Shown: piece by piece, positions 21,501 to 33,122 of the stretch
Position numbering within the stretch: position 1 is the first letter of the stretch
Layout: every line of letters begins with the position of its first letter
Source: Arthrobotrys musiformis
Lineage: Eukaryota > Ascomycota > Orbiliomycetes > Orbiliales > Orbiliaceae
Length of the DNA: 64,000 nucleotides
Assembly: GCA_036971715.1 (NCBI GenBank)
Contig: JAVHJL010000004.1
Coordinates: 1,984,001-2,048,000 of the forward strand
Reading direction: 5' to 3'
The notes under the pieces: generated by a model
What the model was told of the DNA's origin: nothing
The model's input: only the letters and a program-made list of their open reading frames with translations
The model's database searches: none
Made by a program: the position numbers and the translations under genes

Positions 21501-24500
21501 GATTTCCCGCGATGTCTTTGGTAGGGGTATCCCTCGGTCAGGTTTCGGATTTCTCGAGTCTGGCTCCTGGTCGCCATCCGCGATGGAAGTGAGATCTACC
21601 AAAGTTGGGGCAGATGTGGTCTGCAACGGTGGAGAGGTTGGTTTATTTGGTACTGTTGCGTTTACTGGTGGAGTCTTAAGTTTCAGCACTAGAGGGCTCC
21701 CTGTATTGCCAGTTGTCTGGGCGGATACTGCTGACGGGGCATCTTTCTGGGCCTGGGGATCAACTTCTATTGGAAGTGCCGCTTCACTTTGGCTATTTGG
21801 TTCGACATCGCGACCAGCGATCTTAACCCTCTTCGGGGTTGGAGTTTTTGAAGGACTTCCCTCGCTGTTAGCCTTGCGCTTAGAATTCGGTTTGGTTGTA
21901 GCCCCATCAGGATCAGTTCCAGCCACGCCAGGCTCTTTCAGTTTCTTAGCCCGAGGTTTCTTCTGAGGTTTCGATGCTTCAACAATTGGTGCAGCGGAAT
22001 TCTCTTGACTAGTCGGTTGCTCAGCCGTCTTTGTAGCCCCGAGCTCCGCAGGTACGCCGTCAACCGCTGGGATAATATCGGTTTCCGTTTTCCTTCGTTT
22101 GTAGACTCTTTTGGCTGGTTTTACTGGAGTTTCGGGTTTGGGCTCGGGCTCAACCTCAAGTTCTACAAGACCTTCAGGGCCGGGTTGGAAGATCGGACCC
22201 AACTGGAACATCTGCTGCGGAGGTGGCGCTGGTGGTGGTGACGGCGGTAGTTCCGCAGCAGCGTCTGACTTCTTCGGACGACCCTTCTTGGTAGTCGCAC
22301 TTCGGTAACGTGCTGTAGCAAGGGGTATCTGGTAGGGTTTTAGCCAAACTAAATCGAGGAATGTTCTTTCTGAAATCATTTCGACCGTCCACGAGTTCTC
22401 ATCGATTGAAGAGAGAGGCTGAAATCCTTCTGGAAGCTCGCTTGAATTAATGAGCGTGCCATCAGCAAGGACTTCTTTGATAGAGCCCAATCTAAGAGCT
22501 TTCTTCACAGCCTCAATTCGTGATTCTCCCTTGAGGTATGGCTCTGTACCAGGAGGGTATTTTCGTTTCCGGCCGATGATAACAACTGCTTCGTCCTCAA
22601 CCGGAGGCTCTGCCTCTTCTGCCGGCGGTTCGGCGACATCGTTTTTCTTAGGGGCCTTCCTCTTTTTCGGTAGCTTCGGCGGGTCCTCTGGCTCGCATGG
22701 CTCACGTTTGATCTTTTTGCGACCTTTCAACGGAGAAACCCCTGGAGGTCTCAAACCGCTTCCCTTCTTCGGTGCTGCGTTTTGACAGTCCTGGAAACTT
22801 CCACGGCCGTCTCCGTGAACGAAACTAGCCATATTCAATCTCCCGAACCCGTTCTGATCAAGGGCCCCAGGCTCTTCGGCATCGTCGTCATTTTGATCCA
22901 CTTTTGTGATAAACTTCTTTTTCTTCTGCCCGATTTTGAAGGGATTGGCGGCTGCATCCTCGGCAGCGTAGTCAATCTGCTTTTCCTCCAGCATGGATTG
23001 GAAGTGCTCGGTGGTCCAGTATCGATAATTGGCTGTTCTCTTGTAAAGATCTGTTTCCCGAACAAGGGATGTAGACTTGAGATGGTCAGGCTGGTTGAGA
23101 AGAGAATTTGTAGTCCACCGTCCCATAATCTGGTCGAAAGGGCGGTAGTAGAACGGGCCAAAAACAGCGCCAGAGAGGAGCTGTTGCATCCAGGTTAGTG
23201 ATATCTGTAGGCCTGCAGGAAAATGTGAAATGACAACATACCCCGCTTCGAATGCCCTCTGAACCTGCGGCAAGCACTTGATCATATATTATGTGCATAA
23301 GATGTGTTTTCCTCCAGAGGGGAACTGTGACCCGCCGTCCGTTTACAACTTTTACCAGAGGCGCGGATCGGATAACTCTATAGCCGTCATCTTGCTCATC
23401 GTCTGAATCTATTTCATCAAGATCGTCTTCTTCGCCTTGTGTAGCGGCAGGTCGGACCCCCTTGACAGCCTCCGGCCACTCAAGAGGCCGTAGGTCGCGG
23501 ATAAACTTGACACATTTCGAAAATCGAGCGCCCTTTAGATCTGCAACTTCATCCTCACCGACAGGACCAAAATTGAACTTTTCAGCGTGGGCATGTTGCG
23601 ACCCCAAGGCTCTGATTTTCTGGATGCAGCCCATGGATTCAAGCTTCGCTAATATCCTACGGCAAGCTTTTCTGCGAGATCTGGTAGAGGTACAATTCTA
23701 AACCGTATATTAGTTGCAGGCCTTTGTCCCAACTCCCGAGAAGCTACTTACAAGCCTAAACTTTAGATCTTCGACAAGCATGACCTTGTTCTTAGCTGAC
23801 TTCAACAATTTCATGATACTTTTGATCACTTCTTCAATATCGAGAGGCTCCTCTTGCATTTCCCTGGGTGGTTTCCTTCCAGCTTTTGCGTGTTCCTTGA
23901 TTGTAGCCATGCGTTTCTTCTTTTGGGTTTTTCGTTTTTCGACCGCCCCCTTGTAAAATCGTTTTAAGATAAGTTTGGAGGTGCGCATTTTGAGGGCTAT
24001 GACGGGTATCTTCATGATATACCCCTTGCCAGCCAAATCTTTGGTTCGAGGACCAACAGAGCGAGCATCTTGGCCGGATTGTGAGGTCAAAGCAGGTTGT
24101 AGAATCCCATCCTCTCTATTCGTTGCGATGATTTTGAGCAGTTCCCACAACGTAGGAAACAATCGGATCTTGTCGATGTCGTGACCAGCAATTCGTTTCC
24201 ATTGTAAGCTTTCTGATGCATATAGTCTCCATTCGGCTGGTTTCCCTTTTGTCGTAGGCTGACCTTCTGCACCGAGGCCAGCCTCAGCATCATCGAAGGA
24301 CAAGTCTTTGCCTTCATTATTGACACCAATGCTGATTTCGGAATCTGTTTGTATTCCCTCCCAAATAATTTGCCTTAGAGATATATCGAGAGGACGAGCA
24401 GGGTGGTAGGTAGTTGGAGGGTTAGGTATGGTGGGGTCGAGAATTTCTAGTGGAACGACAACAGTTTCATCCTTTTCGAGGTAATCCGTAACGAATTTCC

Positions 24501-24644
24501 AGACGGATGTAACTGGCAATCCTATATTTAAACGAATTAGATATGATCTTGAGCTAAAACGTAAAAAAGAGAGATTGTACCTTGTGTGACCGTGAGAGCA
24601 CACTCATCCTTTATGATTTCTAACAATTCGCCGGTGTCTGCCAT
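18515..24644 (-). CDS. TFC3: TFIIIC largest subunit, B-block binding (tau138/Tfc3)
   Basis: Six exons: 24644-24581, 24521-23752, 23697-23242, 23180-20060, 20004-19058 and 18970-18515. Together they give 1,937 residues, between yeast Tfc3 and human GTF3C1 in length; introns are 59, 54, 61, 55 and 87 nt, all GT-AG with frame kept. TFIIIC recognises the B box of tRNA genes and recruits TFIIIB and Pol III. The N-terminal third has the winged-helix B-block region (VEDLKFRLNCTSTRSRRKACRRILAKLESMG splits over an intron). The middle of exon 4 is a long disordered Pro/Lys-rich linker with AT-hook-like patches such as KKGRPKK. Exons 5 and 6 hold the conserved C-terminal winged-helix part. The acceptor of intron 3 (23181) is the least certain: an alternative AG lies about 30 nt upstream. 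Confidence 0.88.
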
Positions 24645-25270
24645 TGTTCGAGTTTTTCATATTTCGGCACCGTAACTTCAAGAATCAATAGATAAATCCA
24701 GGATTGAAGCAAACAATCCGTAGACAGTGAGTATTATTGGTGATCCAGATTGCTGGTTGTATCGATCAATTGGCTTGTGTCGATTGGAAGTGGGCAGGCA
24801 GGCAGATGTATATGGGATGGTGGAGGGGCGATGGAGCTGTGAGGTATCGCAGGCCACAAAAAAAAAACCACCAAAAGCGATGCGCCACAATCGCGAAATG
24901 CGCGATCCGATGTACGTGCGTGCGTGCGTGCGTGTGTATGTGCAGGGATGCAAGCTAACTCGAGTTGGCGATATGATGTCGTCGACCGACAGATGGTTGG
25001 CTGGCTGGTTGGTTGACGGAGGGTTCGAACTGTCGAGCAGCCAAATGACTCGGAAAATATTTCTGAGCAATTGGACGTAAATGCCCGATAAGATAGGCTC
25101 GATTGGGCAGTTCTGAAAACGACAAACATCGCATCGCATCGCAACGCAAAACGCAGACAAGGGCTGTCCAACGGTCGCTTAATCACGTGACCGCAATCTG
25201 TTGATGTTTGGGTCTCGACGGGTCAACACCACGTCAAATTCACCCCAAACATCACCACCATATACCAACG
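24645..25270. promoter_or_regulatory. Divergent promoter shared by TFC3 and SCC3
   Basis: 626 bp separate the two start codons. The segment holds a GTGC(GTGC)n tract (24915-24942), GGTTGGCTGGCTGG motifs (about 24996-25015) and repeated CATCG/GCAACGC words (25129-25148). Overlapping open frames here are compositional. Confidence 0.6.
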
Positions 25271-28200
25271 ATGAGCGCGACCACATCGACAGAGACCCCC
25301 ACACGAACAAGCCTCACAATTATAGGAAGAATGGCTGCTGCCAACGAGGGATCCTCGACTCCTGAACCCTCTGGCGAGTCCAGCCAAAGACGCTCTACCC
25401 GTGTTAGGAAACCTCCAACAACATACTCCCCACCTCCCACTACACAAAGAAAGCGAAAAAGAGACACTCGCGTAGGCGCTGGGAATAACGCGTCAGACGA
25501 CGAGGAAGCTGCTGGTAGCGACGAGGATGGCGATGAGCAATCCGATGCGACTGGCGCCACCGACCAAGAAGATGCCTCCGAAGACGAATCGGTTCATGTA
25601 GCCCCTTCTTCTAGAAAGAAGACTACAAGCCGGAGCAAAGCTGCTCCTACTAGCAAGGCTCGTCCTGCTAGTACTCCGGCTAAAAAGCCAGCTCCCAAGA
25701 AGTCGAGGACCGATGCCGGGCCCCCTGCGAAGGGCAGAGCTACCCCGCGAAAGAAGTCTCGAGCTGCAAATGGTGTTGCCGAGCTAGATGGGGACGACCT
25801 ATTCAGTTAGTCTCGTTTTTCCGATGATGAAAGGCCTCCACCATGAAGGGAAATGGTGCTAATGGTTCATATTTATAGACCGAGTTCTTGCTGGCGAGAA
25901 CGCCTTGAAAATCGTTCAAGATTGGGTTGACTTCTACGACTCAAATAACACAGAAGCAATGGTCGCAATGGTCAACTTCATCTTCCGAGTGCGTCAACAA
26001 AAACCCTCCCCTTGACGAAATTATGGACGCTAACAGTACTGGCGTAGAGCTGCGGTTGCAACCAGTCTGTAACCAGTGATGACATAGAAGACACTGACTC
26101 TGCAGCAAGCAAACTCGAAGATATTCAAGAAATTTTCCAAAAGGTAACTCATATCCACTCAGCTGTGGCTAGCTATTACCTAATGCTCTAGAATAGGAGT
26201 CCTCGGTTGAGTACCCGATAGCATCGAGAGCTCAGAAATACCGTCGCTACCGACACTGCCTTAATGCCTTTTTCTCCGAACTTATAAACCACATTTCCAC
26301 CTCAGGCGCCCTTACTGGCGACCCTGCACTTATCGAGAACCTCCAAATATGGATCACCACCATGTCCAGCTCCTCTCTCCGTCCCTTCCGACATACCAGT
26401 ACCATTATCAATCTTGCGATTATGACAGCTCTCTGTGGCACAATGGCGGATATTGAAAAATCGATCAACAATAGCACAAAACAACTAGAATCCGAGAAAT
26501 CTAAGGCTAGGAAAAATGCAGGCAGAATCAAGTCCCTCGAAAGCTCTATCAATGAGACGCAAGAAAATCAGGAGTTTGTTACGGACCAGATCAACGACAT
26601 ATACGAGTCGGTCTTCGTCCACAGGTTCCGAGATGTTGATGGGAAGATTCGTGCGGAGTGTATCCATGAGCTTGGTGTTTGGATCCTCAAGCTTCCAAGC
26701 ACATTTTTCGAGTCATCATACCTCCGTTACTTCGGTTGGGTTCTCTCCGATACTACCGTCGGGGTCCGCTCTGAAGTCATCAAGGCATTGAGCAAATTAT
26801 TCAAGGACCGTGCCAACGTTGGGGGACTACGCAGTTTCACGGAACGATTCAGAGAGCGATTGGTTGAAATGGCCCTTCAAGATGCAGATCCCGGCGTCCG
26901 AGCCGAAACGATATTGTTACTCAACGAAGTTCGACAAGTTGGATTCTTGGAGGCGGACGATATCGTTAATATTGGAAAACTTCTTTACGACGCCGACATT
27001 AAAGTCCGAAATGCTGTTGCCGACTTCTTTGCGAGTAGTGTGCAGGAAAGCTACGATGAACAGATTGAGGATTGTGGTGGCGAGGATACTGTCAAGGACG
27101 CCCTCCAAACCGCTGGCGATCTCGACGACGAAGACTTCGAAGGGCATCAACTAAGCTGGATTAAGTTCAAGAGCCTTGTCAACTCGCTATCTACATACGA
27201 CCCAGACGACTCTGTTGATAGCCCGGCCCGAGAAACAAATACCAAGGGGGTGGCCGCCCTTGGCCTCCAATCCCGGTTTCAACTTGCCGGTTCTGCTATA
27301 TATAAAGCAATACCGGAGCTACACGTAAGTTAAAATTTAACCGTTTCGGCAAATTCACAGAAAACTAACTTATATTGGCTATACAGGACTGGGAGGACCT
27401 CGCTAAATATCTCTTGTACGACCACACCGGTAACCAAAAGAATAACTCAGACGACGAAACACTAGCTTGGATTAAGAACTACTGTGCTCTGAAAAACAAA
27501 GAAGAAACCATTCTCCTCCACGTTCTCCACGCCTCTATCAAATCAGCCCTCGCAGCGGCGGCAGACGCTACTACCGTCACCACCAAAACGAAGCGAAAGC
27601 AATCAGAGGCCCCGGATGAAGAAGATATCTCTCGAAGCCTAGCCCACTATGTCCCGCTGCTCCTTAGCAAGTTCGGTCCGCCCCCAGAGACTGCCGCCAC
27701 TGTCCTTCGAATCGCCCAACTCATGAAGCTCGATATCTACCAAGAACTTCGACAAATGAGCGCATATTCTCTTCTGTTAGATGATGTTATTCGCCAGTTC
27801 ATGACTCATTTGGACGAATCTGTTCTCAAAGAAGCCAGTGGATTCCTCCTACACGCGGCGACATTTGATGAACTTGAGGAGGTTACTTCACAGAAAGTTA
27901 CGGGACTTCAGGATGAAGTTACGAACTATCTTGTCTCACTGGCGTCTGGGAGAAACCTTGAAAAAGGTAGCATTAGTGACCAAACACTCTCAGACCTCGA
28001 AACAGGTGTGGGGAGGTTACAGTATATTTCCAGTGTTACAAATTGCAAGGAAGCTTTTGAAAAATCGTCGGCCTCGCAGTCTAAGGGCAAGAGCAAGAAG
28101 GGCAAGGAAGTCGCCAAGGACTCCCCAGGGGCGGAGTCTCCGGTTGATATTCTTATTTCCATCATCGGACGAGGCAAGAACTCCGATGATGCTGAAAACG

Positions 28201-29033
28201 ATCTTTGGCTATCGTCAATCAAAACCCTTTCTTACTACTTTATGTGGAACGTCGAGTCTGTCACAAAACTTAACCTTGTCTCTGATGAAAGTATCGACGA
28301 ACACCTCCCACAGCTCGAATCTCTGCGAGCAACACAAGCTGCGATAAACGCTCACTTGGAAGACATTATCAATGTTCGCGACCTTGATGAAGTCCGCATC
28401 GCAGCAGCCGGTGCTCTACTCGATTTCCACACATTTAACGCCCTGCTCTCCGCCACTACCAAACTATCCATGTTCCCGCGCAAGGTCCCTGAAGAAATCC
28501 AGGAAGACATCCTCAAAGTCTATATTTCGGCGGAGAAGAGATTTGCCCAACTCACAAACAAGACGGTGGCGTCCGGTAGCGACGACGAAGGAGAAGAATT
28601 TGAAGAAAACACAGATATGGAGGCTGCACTATTATTCGAGCAGCGATTGTGCGAGTTCGTCGGAAAGATTACGCTTGCTGTTCTCAGCGAGGTTGTTGAC
28701 GGAAGCATCTTCAAGGCTAGGCTGCTAAAGAACAAATCACAGCTTGGGCAGAACCTACGCGAGATTTTGAACATTTTGGATCCACCAAAGCCAAGGCCTT
28801 CGAGAGCCAAACCGAAGGCTAAGCCTGTTGCTGCCACTACCTCTGGGAAACAAGTTAAAAGCAAAGAAACGATCGAAGATAGTGACGAGGAAGAAGAGCA
28901 TAACGAGGAAGAAGCTCACGAGGAAGAGATCCGACGACATGAGGAGATGGAACGTGAAGAGGAAGAAGAGCACCAGAAGAGGCAGGAGAGTGTTGCTGAA
29001 GATGAAGACCAGGAGATGGTGGATGCCGATTGA
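25271..29033 (+). CDS. SCC3: Cohesin subunit SCC3/STAG
   Basis: Five exons: 25271-25805, 25879-25988, 26048-26143, 26197-27324 and 27387-29033. They give 1,171 residues, the usual size for fungal Scc3. Introns are 73, 59, 53 and 62 nt; the first has the donor GTTAGT. Scc3 is the HEAT-repeat subunit that binds the Scc1 kleisin and DNA and is needed for sister-chromatid cohesion. The N-terminus is disordered, acidic and Lys/Pro-rich. Exons 2-4 carry the STAG region (NRVLAGENALKIVQDWVDFY, then FIFRSCGCNQSVTSDDIE). The stretch VFVHRFRDVDGKIRAECIHELGVW is the conserved core of the family. The C-terminus ends in a Glu-rich tail with coiled-coil character. It is transcribed away from TFC3. Confidence 0.93.
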
Positions 29034-29719
29034 TGATTCTATTCGAAAAGAGGATTGCCATCCTTTTTGTAATTTTACTTTCGATCTTCCTTTCCTCTAA
29101 TTTCTTTTTCTTTTTGTCTTGTGTTTCTATATTTTTAATGGTGGATTGTGAAAGGCGGATCGCGATGATTGTCTGGTTTTTCTGGTTTCTGATTCCTGTT
29201 ATTATGCCTGGCTCCCCTATGACACACACACACACCTCCTCTTTCTCATCCTCGACCTTTACACTACACCTTACGAACCCTATTATGTATCTTTCTCTCT
29301 CTCTCTTTCTCTCTTTAGCCTACACCTTCACTGCATTCTACAAATAGAGCACGTCGGAGGACAGCACGAAATCCCTCTTAACTAATTGTACTTTTATCAC
29401 ACCGTGAACTTCGCCTTATCTTCTTTTCCCCTCTACGTCTTCTTTTTCGATGGTATAACTAGCTGCGCTTCTCTATTACACCCGTCCGCCCTTGTTTTAT
29501 ATCCGCCCGCGCTGTTGATTTTCTTGCAAACGACATGATACCCTTTTTGCACTGATCAAAACGGGCTGCATTGTCTTTGTACTCACTTAACTTAAACTGT
29601 TCGTTCTCTTTCACGATCACTTTTTACGCTGGAATAGACTTTTATTATATACCCAACCTCCCTCCGTAAAATATAAATCCAAGAACTCCAAATATCGTAC
29701 AACCGCGGCTGGTATAAAC
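29034..29719. other. Convergent 3' spacer
   Basis: T- and CT-rich 3' flanks of SCC3 and the next minus-strand gene, with an (AC)n tract near 29222 and a (TC)n tract near 29290-29318. No gene is seen. Confidence 0.6.
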
Positions 29720-30490
29720 TCACAACCCCCCCTTCGCAGCCATCAAAGCTCTATACCTCTCCAAAACCCCCTTCCTCTCCTCCTGCAGCATCTCCCTCCT
29801 CGCCAGACTCCCGCTGGCCTTGGGAACCTCGAGTCCTTGGATTCCACCGCCGGGTTTGGTTTTATCCCTCAACTTCTCCTTCGGCACGACTAAACTCGGA
29901 GGCGCTTGGACAACATCGTTGATACTACTCTGCACCGCACCCCTCTTCTCTCGAAGAACAGCGAAGGGACTGGGACTCCGTTCCTTCCTGCCCTTGACTT
30001 TTTGCTTGGTATGGGGATTGTGATTATGTGGTTTTAAGTGGTTGGGGAGTAAATCGCCGTTATCGTCGAAATCGTAGGTATCCTCGTCCACCTCATCTTC
30101 CTTTTTTTCTTCTACCTTCTTCTTCTTGCGGAGTTTGGGATTGTCGTCGCCGCGTTGGAGGCCCTTGAATGAAACGGGGATAGCGGCATCGACTCGTCGG
30201 GAGAAGTCTGAGAGTTTCTCGCCGGGGAGGAGGGTCAAGGGTTTCGATTCCTCTTTTACGGGTTCGACGGGTTGCGGTGCTGCTGCTACTGCCGTCTCCT
30301 CATTTCTCTTTCGCTTTTTGGAGGTGGAGGATTTGGGCTCGTCGAGGCCGTTGGGACGTTTTTTGGTGGCGGCGTAGGCCATCAGGCGCGTGAAGGCTTT
30401 GGGGGTATCATCGTCGGAGGGTTTGGGGCGTTTGTTCTTCTTTCGTTTGGGGTTCGATGGGTTCCTTTCGTGGTTTGTGGGGGGTGCCAT
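29720..30490 (-). CDS. Lysine-rich, probably nuclear or nucleolar protein
   Basis: A 256-codon frame from ATG 30490 (ACAATGG), intronless. The N-terminus is very basic (RKKNKRPKP) with nuclear-localisation-like clusters, repeated near KKRKRN and KLRKKKK. A more ordered part reads LTLLPGEKLSDFSRRVDAAIPV, and the C-terminus has helices rich in Arg and Glu. Composition and the PGEKLSDFxRRVDAAIPV motif recall small nucleolar proteins of filamentous fungi, but I cannot name a family. The open frame continues upstream of the ATG without a better start. It lies downstream of POT1 on the same strand. Confidence 0.7.
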   Translation of the reverse strand: MAPPTNHERNPSNPKRKKNKRPKPSDDDTPKAFTRLMAYAATKKRPNGLDEPKSSTSKKRKRNEETAVAAAPQPVEPVKEESKPLTLLPGEKLSDFSRRVDAAIPVSFKGLQRGDDNPKLRKKKKVEEKKEDEVDEDTYDFDDNGDLLPNHLKPHNHNPHTKQKVKGRKERSPSPFAVLREKRGAVQSSINDVVQAPPSLVVPKEKLRDKTKPGGGIQGLEVPKASGSLARREMLQEERKGVLERYRALMAAKGGL

Positions 30491-30771
30491 TGTGGTGATG
30501 TGGATTGGAGGTGGATTGAAGATAGATCCAATGGAAGTTTTGGAAGCTGCGACGGATATCGAAATTTTGGACAGGGATTTTCTTGCGACAACGCGAAATT
30601 TGCAACAATTCTCCATCCAATTGCTGGCCAGGCCAATGAGTAAGATACCTGCTAGTAATACATGGAAATTAAGTAGAGAACCTAAGAGAGGAAAGGAGAA
30701 CGCCAACGGCTATGCAAAGGTGTCCATATAATACAGTATCAAAACCAAAGCTCCAAATAATATAACCAACC

Positions 30772-33122
30772 TCACCCATCAATAGCCATCTCATCAACGT
30801 CTCCGGGGGCCTGAAAATTAGCATTCCCCTGACTATTGGGATTAACACTAGAAGTCCTCTCCCTCTCCACCCTCGCCACAGCCTTCTCCCGCTCCCTAAG
30901 AACCAGTCCCCGAGAAACAGACGTATTATCCAATATAAACTTCCTCTCCGGCTCTCCATCCCCATTATCATCCCCGTACTCCTTAATAATCGCAAAGAAA
31001 AACTTGTTCGAAACGTTCGGATCGACTATAATCGGTTTCCCCTGCACCCTTTGCCTCTCCTCCTCGAGTTTACTCCATCGCTGCTCCAGGAACCTCTCGC
31101 CGTGTTGTCTGCTGTGGTACTGTTGGACCAATGTCTTCGCGGCGGCTTCGATAAAGTCTATTCTTTCTCGACGTTTGGTTTTGATTTCCTCCAGGTTGCC
31201 CCAGAGGTGGAAGAGTTCGTTTTTGAGTTCTTCGTATTTGTAGCGGTTGTGGTTTGCTCGGAGACTGGGGAGCCTTGGTTAGTATAGCTTCGTAGTAAAG
31301 GAAGGGATGGGTTGGACATACTCGCAGGGCTCGGGGGTTAGCAGGTACCGGCCACCAGCGTCGTCGACGTGAATGGTAATGGCCGTATCATTCTCCTTCC
31401 CGACGACGTCTAGTTCAAAACACCAGTACCACTCGGGTGGATGCTTCGCATGACCTGACTCTGTGCTCATCGAGGCATCTAGATCTACGCTGGTTGCCTC
31501 GGTGTCGCCATCGATCCTTCTGGCGAAGTCACGGATGTCTGATGGTCGGAAATCGACGACTCGACATTCGGTGCGGTATCTTCGGTTGTAGAAATCTACG
31601 TCGCCTCCGTCGAGCATGTTGTATATCTTTCCGAGCGTAGTTGTCTCGACCGAGACGTAGCCACAGTGAACTATAAGGGAGTTAAAAAACGATGGGTTAG
31701 ATGGGCTAGAGGGGGGTATTCGCCAACCTTGAGGGTTGTTCTCCTGTCTCTTTTTGAGCTCTTCGGCCAGCTTGGCTTGAACTTGCTCCTCCTTTAGTTT
31801 TTGCTTCTTCTCGTCTCTTTCTTTCTCTTTCTGGGCGACAAGTTTCAAAAGTTCTTTCTTCCGATTGTGGAGCGGCTTCAGGGCTGGGTCATCGTGCTTT
31901 AGGACTCTAAAACCGTCCCTAAACGTCGCCGACTTTTTCCCATCCTTCCCGTCAGATAGCGACCCCTCCCAATGACCACCCTTCCCTCTCTTTATAAGAA
32001 CATTCGTTAGCGCCAGGTAACACCCTTCCGTTATTTCGCTATTCGCTTTCGCCGAATAGCTATCCCAGAACGCGATTTTTAAAGAGAAATGCCCGAACGG
32101 CTTCTCGAACCACTTTCTATTGGCGTATTTCCCACCCTTGGTAACCCCACCACCTTCAAGCGCATAACTCTCGACTTCGTTATGAAGCGCTGATCGGAAT
32201 TCCTCCTCGTCGCTGAGCGGATCGATACCCCTCAGGTATAGATTCTTATTTTCGGTAAAATCCGTAACCGTAACGTCGACGAATCTGTTATGGTTCCAAA
32301 CCGTTTGCACGAAGCACGTCAAGTCGTAGAAGTGATCCAATTGAATCTCCTTTATCAACGCCGCCTTTTTGAGAGTCTCCTTCCGGGGTCCGACGTCCTC
32401 GTTGTAGTCCCTCTCGCTCATGCCATGGCATCCAGCCAAGCCGCCGCGGTTGTGGAAGAATTCGAAGAGGTCCCTGCAGGCGCTGTATTCTTCCTCGGTG
32501 AGGAGGTCTTTCTTTTTCTCGGGGTCCTGGACGCGGTACGGTCCGTTGTCAATAATACGGATCCTGGGCCGCTCGGGACGTTTGTTTGGGCCGCTGCTGG
32601 ATTTTCTTTTGCCCGGCATGTCGACTTTGCAGATGACCCAGGAGGATCGGCTTTTGGTCGTCATGCCGACGGGGATATTTCCCTGTGCTCTTAGTTGTCC
32701 GATCTATCAACATGAATACAAGGATTAGAGAATTTGATGATGTTTGTATGAGAGCTCTAGGATGTTACATACCTTGACATGCTTGAAGACAACGATGGAC
32801 TCGCCGACGGCCATCTCCTGAGGCAGGGACTCTGCATCGGGTCTGAATATTCGAACGGTAAGCTTGTTCTCGTAAACCGTGGCAGACTTGTCGCATAGCT
32901 CGATTGTAGCTTGATAGTCTGCCCATATCAACAGTCACAATAGAAACAGCAATAATGGTTAGCAAATGCATACAATTTATATGGTTATGAGCGACACATA
33001 CCGCTGCCAGAGGACTTGTTGGGCGGCCTGAAACCGACGGATATACCCATCAGATTGACGAGCTGGTCGATCTTGGTCTTCGCATCGGCGACAGAGATGT
33101 ACTGTGTCTGCGGCGGCGGCAT
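30772..33122 (-). CDS. POT1: Protection of telomeres protein POT1
   Basis: Five exons: 33122-33002, 32918-32773, 32703-31728, 31670-31322 and 31264-30772, giving 694 residues. POT1 binds the single-stranded G-rich telomere overhang and regulates telomerase access and end protection. The first OB fold (telomere-binding domain) covers roughly residues 5-135, including GISVGFRPPNKSSGSDYQATIELCD, which splicing completes. The second OB fold (POT1PC) begins near HFYDLTCFVQTVWNHNRFVDVTVTDF. A Lys/Glu-rich coiled segment follows (QKEKERDEKKQKLKEEQ), then the C-terminal part. The third intron (31671-31727) is 57 nt, in frame and stop-free, with a weak donor (GTTGGC), so retention would add 19 residues. 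Assignment rests on the OB-fold layout and is somewhat less certain than for neighbouring housekeeping genes. Confidence 0.8.
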
